Source of the DNA: DASQHM01 sp035632095
GTDB lineage: Bacteria; Pseudomonadota; Alphaproteobacteria; Ferrovibrionales; Ferrovibrionaceae
Length of the DNA stretch: 23,443 nucleotides
NCBI GenBank assembly: GCA_035632095.1
Contig: DASQHM010000123.1
Location: forward strand, 1 to 23,443
Direction: 5' to 3'
Shown: positions 6,740-14,584 of the stretch, one piece after another
How positions within the stretch are numbered: position 1 is the stretch's first letter
Layout of the letters: each line of letters begins with the position of its first letter
Position numbers and translations under genes: made by a program
The notes under the pieces: model-generated
Database searches by the model: none
The model's input: the letters and a program-made list of their open reading frames with translations, nothing else
Told to the model about the DNA's origin: nothing

Positions 6740-9700
6740 AACTCGGTCTGTCGGGCCATTTGACCCGGATCTTCATCGGCTCGCCGCTCACCCCATTGTT
6801 CCTGATCGCCGCGGTCGTGGTGGGGGCGCTCGCCCTGATGTCGGTGCCGCGGGAGGAAGAGCCGCAGATCAGCGTGCCGATGGTCGATATTCTGGTCACC
6901 GCCAACGGATACAAGGCGGTCGATGCGATCGAACTTATCACCAAGCCGCTGGAAGACATCGTCAAGGGCATCAACGGCGTCGAGCACGTTTATTCGAGCA
7001 CGCAGGACGATTCCGTCATCGTGACCGCGCGCTTCTTCGTCGGCACGGACGAGGATACGGCGCTGCTTCGGGTGCATGAGAAGATCAGGGCCAATATCGC
7101 CGACTTGCCGAAGGGCATTCCCGAGCCGATCATCATCGGCCGCGGCATCAACGACGTCGCCGTGGTCGCGCTGACGCTCGAGCCGAAACCCGACCATGCC
7201 GCCTATTGGGACGACAATGGCCTCTTTCAAATCGCCGAGGAACTGCGGCACGAACTGATCAAGGTCGACAACGTCGGCCTCACCTATATCGTCGGCGGAA
7301 GTCCCAACCAGATTCGCGTCGAGCCGGATCCTGAGCGCTTGGCGCTCTACGGCATCACCCTGAACCAGCTCGTGGACAAACTGCAGAACGCCAACCGGTC
7401 GTTCCTGGTCGGCGCGTTCCGCGACGCCGGCCGCAATCTTCCGGTGCTGGCGGGCCAAACCCTGCAGGGGGTTCCGGACATCGGCCTGCTGCTGCTCACC
7501 TCGCGCGACGGCCGGCCGGTGTACGTAAAGGATGTCGCCGAAGTCGCGGTCGGCGCGGCCGAGCCCGAACATCGCGCCTGGCGCCTGACGCCGGACGGCA
7601 AAGGAGGCTTCGAGCGTCGGCCTGCGGTCACCGTCGCATTCGCCAAACGGCGCGGCGCAAACGCCGTGGTCGTGGCCGATGAGCTTCTGCGGCGGCTCGA
7701 TACGGTCAAGGGACGCCTGATCCCTCAAGACGTCGCGGTCACGGTGACGCGGAACTACGGCGAGACCGCAAGCGACAAGGCGAACGAGCTCCTGTTCCAT
7801 CTAGGCTTGGCGACGGTTTCCATCGTCGTTCTCATCACGCTCGCCATCGGCTGGCGGGAAGGCGTCGTGGTTCTCGTCGTCATTCCGACCACGATCCTGC
7901 TGACGCTGTTCGCCGCCTGGCTGATGGGCTACACGATCAACCGCGTCAGTCTTTTTGGGCTGATATTCTCGATCGGCATCCTGGTCGACGACGCCATCGT
8001 CGTGGTCGAAAACATCATCCGTCATTGGCAGCGCCGGTCCGGGCAGGATCTCGTCGCGACGGCCGTCGAAGCCGTCGCCGAGGTCGGCAATCCGACCATC
8101 GTGGCGACGTTGACCATCATTGTCGCGTTGCTTCCGATGATGTTCGTGAGCGGCCTGATGGGGCCCTATATGAGTCCGATCCCGGCCAACGCATCCATGG
8201 CGATGCTCTTCTCGTTCTTTGTCGCCGTGACGATCACGCCCTGGCTGCTCTACCACATCGCCCGGAAGCGGTTTTCGGGCTCCGGCGCGGGGCCGTCCGG
8301 CGATCACGAAATCGGCAGGTTCGGACGTTTCTATCTGCGCGTTGCGCGGCCGCTGTTGAGCGGCCGGAAGCGTTCGAAACGCTTTTTGGCCGCAGTGGCA
8401 CTGGCGACGGCGCTGGTCTGCGTCCTGTTCGCGACCAAGGACGTGACGGTCAAGCTGCTTCCCTTCGACAACAAGTCCGAGCTGCAGGTCGTGATCGACC
8501 TGCCGGAAGGCACGACGCTGGAAGAGACCGACCGGCTGCTTGCCGCCGCGGCGGGGCGTCTCGCCGATCTGCCGGAATTGGCCTCGATCGAGACCTATTC
8601 CGGTGCCGCCGCGCCGTTCAACTTCAACGGCCTGGTCCGGCATTACTACCTGCGCCAGAGTCCCGAACTCGGCGATCTGCAGGTGAATCTGCTGCCGAAG
8701 TCGGCGCGGACACGGGCAAGCCACGCGATCGCCCTCGACGTGCGTCAGCGCCTGGCGGGGCTGCCGCGGCCTGCCGGCACGGTGGTCCGTGTCGTGGAAG
8801 TGCCGCCGGGGCCGCCGGTGCTCGCAACTCTTCTGGCCGAGATCTACGGGCCCGACGAGGCAACCCGCGTAGCCACGGCAAAGCAGGTGCGCCGCGCCTT
8901 CGAGGCCGTCGATTTCATCGTCGACGTGGACGACACCATGCATGCTCCGGGCGAGCGGCTCCGCTTCGCCATCGACCAGGAGCGGCTCGAGTATTACGGG
9001 GTCGAGGAGCAGGCCGTCTACGACACCATTGCGGCGGTGGTCGGCGGCGTGAAGATCGGCTATTCGCAAAAGGGCCGCGGCACCAAACCGGTCGACATCT
9101 CCGTGCGATTGCCCAAGCGTTCGCTATGGATGGGTGAGCATGTTCTGTCCACGCCCGTGCCCGCCGGCGGCACCGTCAGGCAAGGCAGCAACGTCGAACT
9201 CGGCGACGTCGTGAAAGTGACGCGCGAACCTGCCTCCCACACCTTGTTCCGCCGCGACGGGCGCTTCGCCGAGATGATCCAGGCGGAAGTCGCCGGCCGT
9301 TTCGAGGCGCCCATATACGGCATGCTGGCGGTGCAGGACCAGGTGAAGCGCATGGCCTGGGGAAGCGGCGGAGCGCCGGAGATTCTCTATCACGGCCAAC
9401 CCGTCGACGAGGCCAAACCCGCCCTGCTTTGGGACGGCGAATGGGAGGTGACGTACGTGACCTTCCGCGACATGGGCGCGGCCTTCATGGTGGCCCTTCT
9501 CGGAATCTATCTGCTGGTCGTGGCGCAATTCGGCTCGTTCCGCCTGCCGCTGGTGATCCTGGTGCCGGTGCCGCTCACGCTGATCGGCATCGTGCTCGGC
9601 CATTGGCTGCTCGGCGCGCCGTTCACCGCGACGTCGATGATCGGCTTCATCGCGCTGGCCGGCATCATCGTGCGCAACTCGATCCTGCTGGTCGACTTCA

Positions 9701-9966
9701 TTCGCCGCCGCCGCGCCGCGGGCGTCGCCTTGCGGGATGCCTTGCTCGAAGCGGGTTCGGTACGCTTCAAGCCGATCTTTCTCACCGCCGCGGCCGCCAT
9801 GATCGGTGCCGCCTTCATCATCACCGATCCGATCTTCCAGGGCTTGGCCATTTCGCTGGTTTTCGGCTTGGCGTCGTCGACGGCCCTGACGCTGCTTGTT
9901 ATCCCCGCGCTCTACGTCTGGCTGCGGGATGACGGACGGCCGATGAGCGGGGCCGAAGCACCCTAG
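6736..9966 (+). CDS. RND efflux pump, inner-membrane permease (AcrB superfamily)
   Basis: The 1076-aa protein has the duplicated RND plan: TM1 (~16-36), a large periplasmic loop, TM2-TM6 (~350-500), TM7 (~555), a second periplasmic loop and TM8-TM12 (~910-1065). The proton-relay aspartates appear in TM4 as GILVDDAIVVVENI (D418, D419). In TM10 the lysine of AcrB is replaced: GIIVRNSILLVDF has R980-N981. Length and features fit multidrug-type (HAE1-like or related) rather than metal-efflux RND pumps, which carry different charged residues in TM4, but I cannot name a substrate. Translation is coupled to the adaptor by a 4-bp overlap. The minus-strand frames across it (up to 422 codons) are shadows. 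Confidence 0.95.
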   Translation: MKLGLSGHLTRIFIGSPLTPLFLIAAVVVGALALMSVPREEEPQISVPMVDILVTANGYKAVDAIELITKPLEDIVKGINGVEHVYSSTQDDSVIVTARFFVGTDEDTALLRVHEKIRANIADLPKGIPEPIIIGRGINDVAVVALTLEPKPDHAAYWDDNGLFQIAEELRHELIKVDNVGLTYIVGGSPNQIRVEPDPERLALYGITLNQLVDKLQNANRSFLVGAFRDAGRNLPVLAGQTLQGVPDIGLLLLTSRDGRPVYVKDVAEVAVGAAEPEHRAWRLTPDGKGGFERRPAVTVAFAKRRGANAVVVADELLRRLDTVKGRLIPQDVAVTVTRNYGETASDKANELLFHLGLATVSIVVLITLAIGWREGVVVLVVIPTTILLTLFAAWLMGYTINRVSLFGLIFSIGILVDDAIVVVENIIRHWQRRSGQDLVATAVEAVAEVGNPTIVATLTIIVALLPMMFVSGLMGPYMSPIPANASMAMLFSFFVAVTITPWLLYHIARKRFSGSGAGPSGDHEIGRFGRFYLRVARPLLSGRKRSKRFLAAVALATALVCVLFATKDVTVKLLPFDNKSELQVVIDLPEGTTLEETDRLLAAAAGRLADLPELASIETYSGAAAPFNFNGLVRHYYLRQSPELGDLQVNLLPKSARTRASHAIALDVRQRLAGLPRPAGTVVRVVEVPPGPPVLATLLAEIYGPDEATRVATAKQVRRAFEAVDFIVDVDDTMHAPGERLRFAIDQERLEYYGVEEQAVYDTIAAVVGGVKIGYSQKGRGTKPVDISVRLPKRSLWMGEHVLSTPVPAGGTVRQGSNVELGDVVKVTREPASHTLFRRDGRFAEMIQAEVAGRFEAPIYGMLAVQDQVKRMAWGSGGAPEILYHGQPVDEAKPALLWDGEWEVTYVTFRDMGAAFMVALLGIYLLVVAQFGSFRLPLVILVPVPLTLIGIVLGHWLLGAPFTATSMIGFIALAGIIVRNSILLVDFIRRRRAAGVALRDALLEAGSVRFKPIFLTAAAAMIGAAFIITDPIFQGLAISLVFGLASSTALTLLVIPALYVWLRDDGRPMSGAEAP

Positions 9967-10064
9967 GCTGAGACGATTCGGGTTTTCCGTTCGTTCCATG
10001 GTGCCGCGCGAACCTGCCTCGGCGCCTGGACCGGCAGGAAGACGCTATTTCCGGGATTCGCCGC

Positions 10065-10096
10065 TTGTCGCTGTGCCGTGGAGGCTTCTATACAAT
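10065..10096 (+). promoter_or_regulatory. Candidate promoter for the small Cys-rich gene
   Basis: TTGTCG (10065-10070), 18 nt, TATACA (10089-10094; or TACAAT 10091-10096) resembles a sigma70 promoter about 80 nt upstream of the ATG at 10175. The 208-bp gap 9967-10174 holds nothing else I can recognise. Confidence 0.4.
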
Positions 10097-10174
10097 GCCG
10101 CATAGATCGGAGCGGCTCGGGCGAGGTGGTGCCAGAGCAACGCGGCGGATGAGACGCCGCTGAAAGGGGGCGCG

Positions 10175-10375
10175 ATGGCGAAGATCGAAGCGACTTTCGG
10201 GCCTTGCTGTTTCTGCGGCGCGCCGATCAAGGAAGCGGGCACCGACCCGTGCCGGTTGACCGTCGAGACGGCGGAAGCGAAGTGGCAGGTGTGGTTCTGC
10301 CACGGCGAGTGCTTTCGCGCCCGGCTGGCCACGCTTGAAGACAATCCGGACTTTTTCGAGCCCGCGCACTTCTGA
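10175..10375 (+). CDS. Small cysteine-rich protein, putative zinc-binding
   Basis: The 66-aa protein has a strong ribosome site (AAAGGGGG, 5-6 nt before the ATG) and two cysteine knuckles: GPCCFCGAPI (C11, C12, C14) and FCHGECFRARL (C42, H43, C46), with C26 between. This spacing suggests a treble-clef or zinc-ribbon-like fold, but I do not recognise a named family. There is no signal peptide or membrane segment, so it should be cytoplasmic. It stands alone after the RND pump and before an acetyltransferase remnant whose frame overlaps its 3' end. Hypothetical protein; the evidence is the start signal, codon use and the ordered metal-ligand pattern. Confidence 0.75.
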   Translation: MAKIEATFGPCCFCGAPIKEAGTDPCRLTVETAEAKWQVWFCHGECFRARLATLEDNPDFFEPAHF

Positions 10376-10401
10376 GCGGCATCGACCGATGCAGGCGGGG
10401 A

Positions 10402-10665
10402 ACGCTCGCGCGCTGGCTCGCCGACAAGACGCCGGAGATCGTCGCGTCGTGCATCGCCAAGACGGACAAACACGTGTTCGTCGCCGAAGCAGAAGATTGC
10501 GAGTGCGCGGTGGGATCGGTCGCCGATGCAGGCGGGATCACGCTGAACGACGTGGCGCCGGAAGCGCGCTTCCGGGGCGTGAGCAAGGCACCGAAAGCCT
10601 GGCTCCCGATCGCGCTCGATGCAGAGCGAGCGGGAGCCAGGCGTCGGAGCGTCAGCGCGGATTAG
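10402..10665 (+). pseudogene. Remnant of a GNAT-family N-acetyltransferase
   Basis: In the frame ending at TAG 10665 the protein reads TLARWLADKTPEIVASCIA, then DKHVFVAE, AVGSVADAGGITLNDVAPEARFRG and VSKA. This matches the middle of a family of small GNAT acetyltransferases (W..NKTPE..., VAE..G.I.AVG.V...GEI.LNYV.P..R..G.S.ALL). The N-terminal beta strand/helix is missing: upstream, the frame runs into the overlapping 3' end of the Cys-rich gene without a credible start. After VSKA the acetyl-CoA helix and the C-terminal half are replaced by low-quality sequence containing a 12-bp hairpin. The GNAT Q/RxxGxG/A loop is also degraded (RFRGVSKA). Likely non-functional. A 14-bp direct repeat (10386-10399 and 10523-10536) flanks part of it. 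Confidence 0.7.
10597..10642. terminator. Long perfect hairpin between convergent units
   Basis: GCCTGGCTCCCG (10597-10608) and CGGGAGCCAGGC (10631-10642) form a perfect 12-bp stem. Inside it a second stem, CGCTC (10613-10617) with GAGCG (10624-10628), closes a 6-nt loop. It sits just beyond the 3' end of the minus-strand pilin and inside the GNAT remnant frame, so it may act as a bidirectional terminator, though no T-run follows on either strand. Confidence 0.55.
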
Positions 10666-10883
10666 TTCGCCGCGCCGCCGGCCGTGGAATTGAGCGCGTT
10701 GCCGACGGCCGTGAACATGTTCTTGATGTCACTGCCGAGGGCTACCACCGTGCCGATGATGGCGACGGCGATCGCGCCCGCGATCAGGCCGTATTCGATG
10801 GCGGTCACGCCATCGGTCTCGCGCACGAGCAGTTTGGCTGCGCCGTGCTTGACGTTGTCGAAAGCGATCCAGATACGAAGCAT
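10662..10883 (-). CDS. Flp/Fap-type (type IVb) pilin
   Basis: The 73-aa prepilin has the Flp hallmark: a leader ending in G25, then VTAIEYGLIAGAIAVAIIGTVV, with glutamate at +5 and tyrosine at +6 after the predicted prepilin-peptidase cut, and a single hydrophobic helix. The TadV/CpaA class of peptidase would process it, and the mature protein would form thin adhesive Tad pili. ATG 10883 is preceded by GGGGGAT; the 28 codons upstream in the same frame are arginine-rich and out of family. No tad/cpa assembly genes are nearby. Two paralogues lie at 14384 and 14686 on the other strand. Confidence 0.93.
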   Translation of the reverse strand: MLRIWIAFDNVKHGAAKLLVRETDGVTAIEYGLIAGAIAVAIIGTVVALGSDIKNMFTAVGNALNSTAGGAAN

Positions 10884-11178
10884 TTTATCCCCCGCGTTGA
10901 TTGAACGATGCTGGCGTCGGCGCCGCTTTGGGCAGTCGGCGATGCGGAGCGTGGACAGCCGGTTCACCGCCCATGCTGGCAGAACGCGATTAACGAGTTG
11001 CTAAGGGACCTGGTTAACCCGTTGTCGAACCCGCAAAATTACATTCCCGCGTGAATTATGTGCCGGCTGATCCCGCGGCCCGAGCGTGGGACCAACGCTT
11101 GTTGTGGTTGCCGACATTTTTTGGTGCCGCCGGAATTCGGCGTCGGTGCTTTACATCCGATGGTGTAGGTCCGAATAG

Positions 11179-11200
11179 CCCCGCGCTCGTGCGGGGTTTT
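11179..11200 (+). terminator. Intrinsic terminator with no annotated gene upstream
   Basis: CCCCGC (11179-11184), loop GCTCGT, GCGGGG (11191-11196) and TTTT (11197-11200) make a textbook plus-strand Rho-independent terminator. No coding frame ends just before it, so it may end a small RNA transcribed from about 11020-11178. Confidence 0.6.
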
Positions 11201-11339
11201 GACTGTCCGTCAATTGCCGCGAGCGCAAGCTCGAAGGCGCGTGACGGACCTGCCGCCAGTCGGCGACCCCTCGTCTGCTGCGGCACGCCTTCACTCCGTG
11301 GGCGCCGTCACCGGGGGACGAGGCCTCAGAGCCTTGGGC

Positions 11340-11369
11340 GTCCAGGCAGGACCGCTGGCCTGCCTGGAC
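11340..11369. repeat. Perfect 11-bp inverted repeat
   Basis: GTCCAGGCAGG (11340-11350) and CCTGCCTGGAC (11359-11369) with an 8-nt loop would form a very stable stem. It lies about 220 bp upstream of the monooxygenase start. It could be a leader structure or part of a non-coding RNA. No T-run follows. Confidence 0.5.
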
Positions 11370-11591
11370 GTTCCCGCCCGCGTCCGCGGCTTTCCAAAAA
11401 GATGGCACCAAGAGCGATGAATATGTTCGCGGCAGCATCCCGGCGCCCCTCGCTTGCGGAGGACAGGACGATATGTTTCTATCCGGCCGTCCCAGCGCAT
11501 CGGCGGGCAGGTGCGGATTGCAGGCGCTTTTTGTTGCAATCCGTCAGGCCTTTGTGCGCCGGCGAGCGGTCATGGAAGGCAGAGGCGAACG

Positions 11592-13085
11592 ATGCAAACC
11601 GAACATTTCGACGTGGTGATCGTGGGCGCCGGCCTCTCCGGCGTGGGCGCGGGCTGCCACCTGACCATGCGCTGTCCGAACCGCAGTTTCGTGATCCTCG
11701 AGGGCCGCGATTGCATCGGCGGCACCTGGGATCTTTTCCGCTATCCCGGCATACGCTCGGACTCGGATATGTACACGCTCGGCTATTCGTTCCGGCCGTG
11801 GACCGAGCCGAAGGCGATTGCCGACGGCCCATCCATCCTGAGCTATGTACGCCAGACGGCGGCCGAGTTCGGCGTTGACAAGCACATCCGCTTCCACCAT
11901 CGCGTGACGCGCGCCTCGTGGTCCACCGCCGATGCCGCGTGGACCGTGGAAGCCACGCAGGGCGGCACCGGCGAGACGGTGCGCTTCACCTGCAATTTCC
12001 TGTTCATGTGCAGCGGCTACTACGACTACGCGGCCGGCTACCTGCCCGAATTCGCCGGGGTCGAACGCTTCCAGGGCCGCATCGTGCATCCGCAGAAATG
12101 GACCGCGGACGTGGACTATGCGGGAAAGCGCGTTGTCGTGATCGGCAGCGGCGCCACCGCCGTGACCATCGTGCCGGAAATGGCGAAGACCGCGGCCCAT
12201 GTCACCATGCTGCAGCGCTCGCCGACCTACGTGGTCTCGCGCCCGGCGGAGGACAAGATCGCCAACCGGCTGCGCCGCTGGCTGCCGTCGTGGGCGGTAT
12301 ACCGGATCACGCGCTGGAAGAACGTGCTCCTCGGCATGTACTTCTATCGCATGGCGCGCAGCAAGCCGGGCCAGGTGAAGGCGGCGATCATCGACATGGT
12401 GCGCAAGGAGCTTGGACCCGACTACGACGTCCAGACCCACTTCACGCCGCGCTACAATCCGTGGGACCAGCGGCTTTGCCTGGTGCCCGACAGCGATCTG
12501 TTCGACGCCATCAAGGCGGGGCGCGCGTCCGTCGTGACCGATCAGATCGAGACCTTTACCGAGCACGGGCTGAAGCTCAAGTCCGGCGCCGAGCTGCCGG
12601 CGGATCTCATTGTCACGGCCACCGGGCTCAGCCTGGTGGTGCTCGGCAATTTGAAGCTGTCGGTTGACGGGCGCGACGTCGTGCCCTCCAAGACCTTCGG
12701 CTACAAGGGTATGATGTACAGCGACGTGCCGAACCTCGCCTCGGCCTTCGGTTACACCAACGCGTCCTGGACCCTGAAGTGCGACCTGACCTGCGCCTAT
12801 GTCTGCCGCCTGCTCAATCACATGACGCGGACGGGCATGCGCCAATGCACACCGCGAAACCACGATCCGGCCCTGGCCGAAGCGCCGTGGGTCGATTTCT
12901 CCTCGGGCTACATCCAGCGCGCCATGGACAAGTTCCCGAAGCAGGGCTCTCGCGCGCCCTGGAAGCTCTACCAGAACTACGCGCTCGATCTCATGAGCCT
13001 GAAGTTCGGCGCGGTGAAGGACGAGGCCATGGAATTCTCCAACCCGGCGCCGGCGAAGCGGCCGGCGCAGGCCGCGGCGGAATAG
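11592..13085 (+). CDS. EthA-like FAD-dependent Baeyer-Villiger-type monooxygenase
   Basis: The 497-aa flavoprotein uses NADPH and O2 to insert oxygen into ketones or to oxidise sulfur/nitrogen atoms. The FAD-binding fold begins at DVVIVGAGLSGVGAG (7-21), followed by GGTWDLFRYPGIRSDSDMYT (43-62). The Baeyer-Villiger fingerprint is FQGRIVHPQKW (160-170), and the NADPH Rossmann motif is GSGATA (185-190). The whole length follows the mycobacterial EthA pattern as I remember it, including YNPWDQRLCLVP, ELPAD.I.TATGL and YTNASWTLK. ATG 11592 is chosen because the conserved fold starts there and GGCAGAGG precedes it; the open frame extends 46 codons upstream without family likeness. It converges on an AraC-type regulator ending 27 bp further on. 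Confidence 0.94.
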   Translation: MQTEHFDVVIVGAGLSGVGAGCHLTMRCPNRSFVILEGRDCIGGTWDLFRYPGIRSDSDMYTLGYSFRPWTEPKAIADGPSILSYVRQTAAEFGVDKHIRFHHRVTRASWSTADAAWTVEATQGGTGETVRFTCNFLFMCSGYYDYAAGYLPEFAGVERFQGRIVHPQKWTADVDYAGKRVVVIGSGATAVTIVPEMAKTAAHVTMLQRSPTYVVSRPAEDKIANRLRRWLPSWAVYRITRWKNVLLGMYFYRMARSKPGQVKAAIIDMVRKELGPDYDVQTHFTPRYNPWDQRLCLVPDSDLFDAIKAGRASVVTDQIETFTEHGLKLKSGAELPADLIVTATGLSLVVLGNLKLSVDGRDVVPSKTFGYKGMMYSDVPNLASAFGYTNASWTLKCDLTCAYVCRLLNHMTRTGMRQCTPRNHDPALAEAPWVDFSSGYIQRAMDKFPKQGSRAPWKLYQNYALDLMSLKFGAVKDEAMEFSNPAPAKRPAQAAAE

Positions 13086-13108
13086 CCGCCGCAGACCGCG
13101 CCTTACCG

Positions 13109-13127
13109 CCGCTCAAGCCTTGAGCGG
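13109..13127. terminator. Hairpin between convergent monooxygenase and AraC genes
   Basis: CCGCTCAA (13109-13116) and TTGAGCGG (13120-13127) form an 8-bp stem with a 3-nt loop, overlapping the AraC stop codon. Position suggests a bidirectional terminator; there is no strong T-run. Confidence 0.4.
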
Positions 13128-13949
13128 AATCCAGATCTCGATGGTGCCGTTGCCCGTCAAGGGGTCGAAGTCCTCGCCGTAGAACTCGAAATCGGGCGCG
13201 TCGGCCACCTCATGTCCGGATGCGGGCAGCCACGCGTTCCAGGCCGTGTTGATGGTGCGGCGGATGGTGGACACGTGATCGCGATGGGTGAACACGGCAT
13301 AGCGCCGCCTGGACAGGCGCACGCGGGCGAAGTCGGCGGGCAGGTCGGAAAAGTTCGTCACTTCGACGCCCGTGATGTAGTCGAAATTGCCGTCGTCGTC
13401 GCTGTTGCAGCGGACCCCATAGGCCGCCCGCCCAGGTTTCTGCCCGGCGACGTGGCCGATATGCGGACCGAAGCGCTGCCATTGCGAGGGTATGGCGGTG
13501 CTGGTGTCGCAGGTGTAGCGCTGGCCCAAGCCTGCGATCAGCAGCGGCTTGCCGTCCGCGAAACGCGGCGGTTCGATTGCGGTCAGGAGTGTTTCGTCCA
13601 TTTTGATCGGCTCCACGAGTGAGAGGTTGTCGAAGCGGCGCCGGCCGCGAACCGCCTCGGGGGTAAGCCCGAATTGTTCGCGGAACGCCCGGGTGAATGC
13701 CTCGTGCGACGCATAACCCGCATCGAGCGCGACGGCGAGAATGTCGGTCGCGCCGTCCGCCAGGCTCTTCGCGGCCTCCGTCAGCCGGCGGCTCCGCACG
13801 TACCGCATGATCGGTTGGCCCATCGCCTCGCCGAAGGCGCGCGACAGGTGGTAGCGCGAGACGCCGCTGATGCCGGCAATCTCGTCGAGCGAGATGTCGC
13901 CCGCGAAGTGGCTTTCGATGAACCAGAGCGCCTTGCCGACTGGGGTCAT
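13113..13949 (-). CDS. AraC-family regulator with GyrI-like effector domain
   Basis: The 278-aa protein has an N-terminal AraC/XylS double helix-turn-helix (~1-105): ISLDEIAGISGVSRYHLSRAF (19-39), then AVALDAGYASHEAFTRAFREQFGLTPEAVR (72-101). A GyrI-like/SOUL-type ligand-binding domain (~115-278) follows, ending in IEIWIPLKA. This order, DNA-binding domain first, is that of the Rob/SoxS-related AraC-GyrI proteins that sense amphipathic compounds. ATG 13949 has GAGG six bases upstream; a 45-codon extension of the frame is not conserved-looking. It may regulate the convergent monooxygenase or the pilins beyond its start, but no operator is identifiable. Confidence 0.92.
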   Translation of the reverse strand: MTPVGKALWFIESHFAGDISLDEIAGISGVSRYHLSRAFGEAMGQPIMRYVRSRRLTEAAKSLADGATDILAVALDAGYASHEAFTRAFREQFGLTPEAVRGRRRFDNLSLVEPIKMDETLLTAIEPPRFADGKPLLIAGLGQRYTCDTSTAIPSQWQRFGPHIGHVAGQKPGRAAYGVRCNSDDDGNFDYITGVEVTNFSDLPADFARVRLSRRRYAVFTHRDHVSTIRRTINTAWNAWLPASGHEVADAPDFEFYGEDFDPLTGNGTIEIWIPLKA

Positions 13950-14383
13950 GCTTGCCTCACGTAAGCAGAGCCGATGGTGCCAGGGTCCGGCACGGCTCAT
14001 TTGACCGTTCTTGCGCTGCCCGGGAAAGACGTGGAAGCGACCTTGCCGCTGCCGGAAGCGTTTCGACGCCGTGGGCGATTGCATACAATTTTCGGCAAAT
14101 TGTCGGGATTAAGCATCCCTGTTAAGGAAATACTTTTCGTCGCATGAGTGAAATCAAGCAGTTCCGGCGGGATTCTGTCTTTACCAACATCTTTAATACA
14201 TATCAAATCCGCAAGTGTTAATCATTCGACTGGCCGCGTTAATCTTGTAATTTTCGTAAAATTTTTCATTATTTGTATGCAATCGAGATTGGATCCCGCC
14301 GGCGCCAGATTGGGTCCGTGAAGTTCGAAGCAAACGAACAGCGCTGCCGCCGCCGGGATCGAAACATAAAGCTGGAGGCTTCA
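13950..14383. other. AT-rich intergenic promoter region
   Basis: This 434-bp gap separates the divergent AraC and pilin genes. From about 14090 to 14280 it is markedly AT-richer than its surroundings, with runs such as TAATTTTCGTAAAATTTTTC near 14250. No convincing small gene is present. It probably carries the promoter of the pilin operon and a regulatory leader. I could not fix a single -35/-10 pair. Confidence 0.55.
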
Positions 14384-14584
14384 ATGCTTGCTCTGACCGT
14401 CGCCGTCACCGAATCCCTGCATCGCCTTCGCGCCGATGCGCGCGGCGTCACGGCCATCGAATACGGCATGATCGCAGGCGGAATCGCCGTCGCGATCATC
14501 ACCGCCGTCATGCTGGTCGGCTCCGACGTGAAGAGCACATTTACGGCCGTGGACAAGGCGCTGAATTCCGCTACCGGCAACTAA
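14384..14584 (+). CDS. Flp/Fap-type (type IVb) pilin, paralogue 2
   Basis: The 66-aa prepilin has a leader ending RADARG21, then VTAIEYGMIAGGIAVAIITAVM with the +5 Glu/+6 Tyr of Flp pilins, and a hydrophilic tail. The cleavage-site core VTAIEYG is identical to that of the pilin at 10662, and the tails are related (GSDVKSTFTAVDKALNS against GSDIKNMFTAVGNALNS), so the two arose by duplication. GGAGG lies five bases before ATG 14384; the 37-codon upstream extension of the frame is out of family. It heads a likely operon with the next pilin, 101 bp downstream. Confidence 0.93.
   Translation: MLALTVAVTESLHRLRADARGVTAIEYGMIAGGIAVAIITAVMLVGSDVKSTFTAVDKALNSATGN

Larger units (their letters stand above)
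10884..11591. other. 708-base stretch without a protein gene
   Basis: The gap lies between divergent pilin and monooxygenase genes and should hold both promoters. Frames crossing it are out-of-family extensions or shadows. Structures seen are an intrinsic-terminator-like hairpin at 11179-11200 and an 11-bp perfect inverted repeat at 11340-11369, both listed. The base composition near 10980-11050 is more AT-rich, as expected for a promoter of the minus-strand pilin. Confidence 0.6.

Noticed and set aside
7801..9069. Minus-strand 422-codon frame within the RND pump
   Set aside because: Histidine/arginine/aspartate-rich antisense shadow of the pump; no start signal or domain.
11454..11591. 46-codon N-terminal extension of the monooxygenase
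   Set aside because: No family likeness; the FAD fold starts at 11592 with its own ribosome site.
10884..11591. tRNA or other known structured RNA in the long gap
   Set aside because: I found no cloverleaf, T-loop GTTCRA context or CCA-compatible acceptor stem; only isolated hairpins.
11544..12863. Minus-strand 439-codon frame
   Set aside because: Antisense shadow of the EthA-like monooxygenase.
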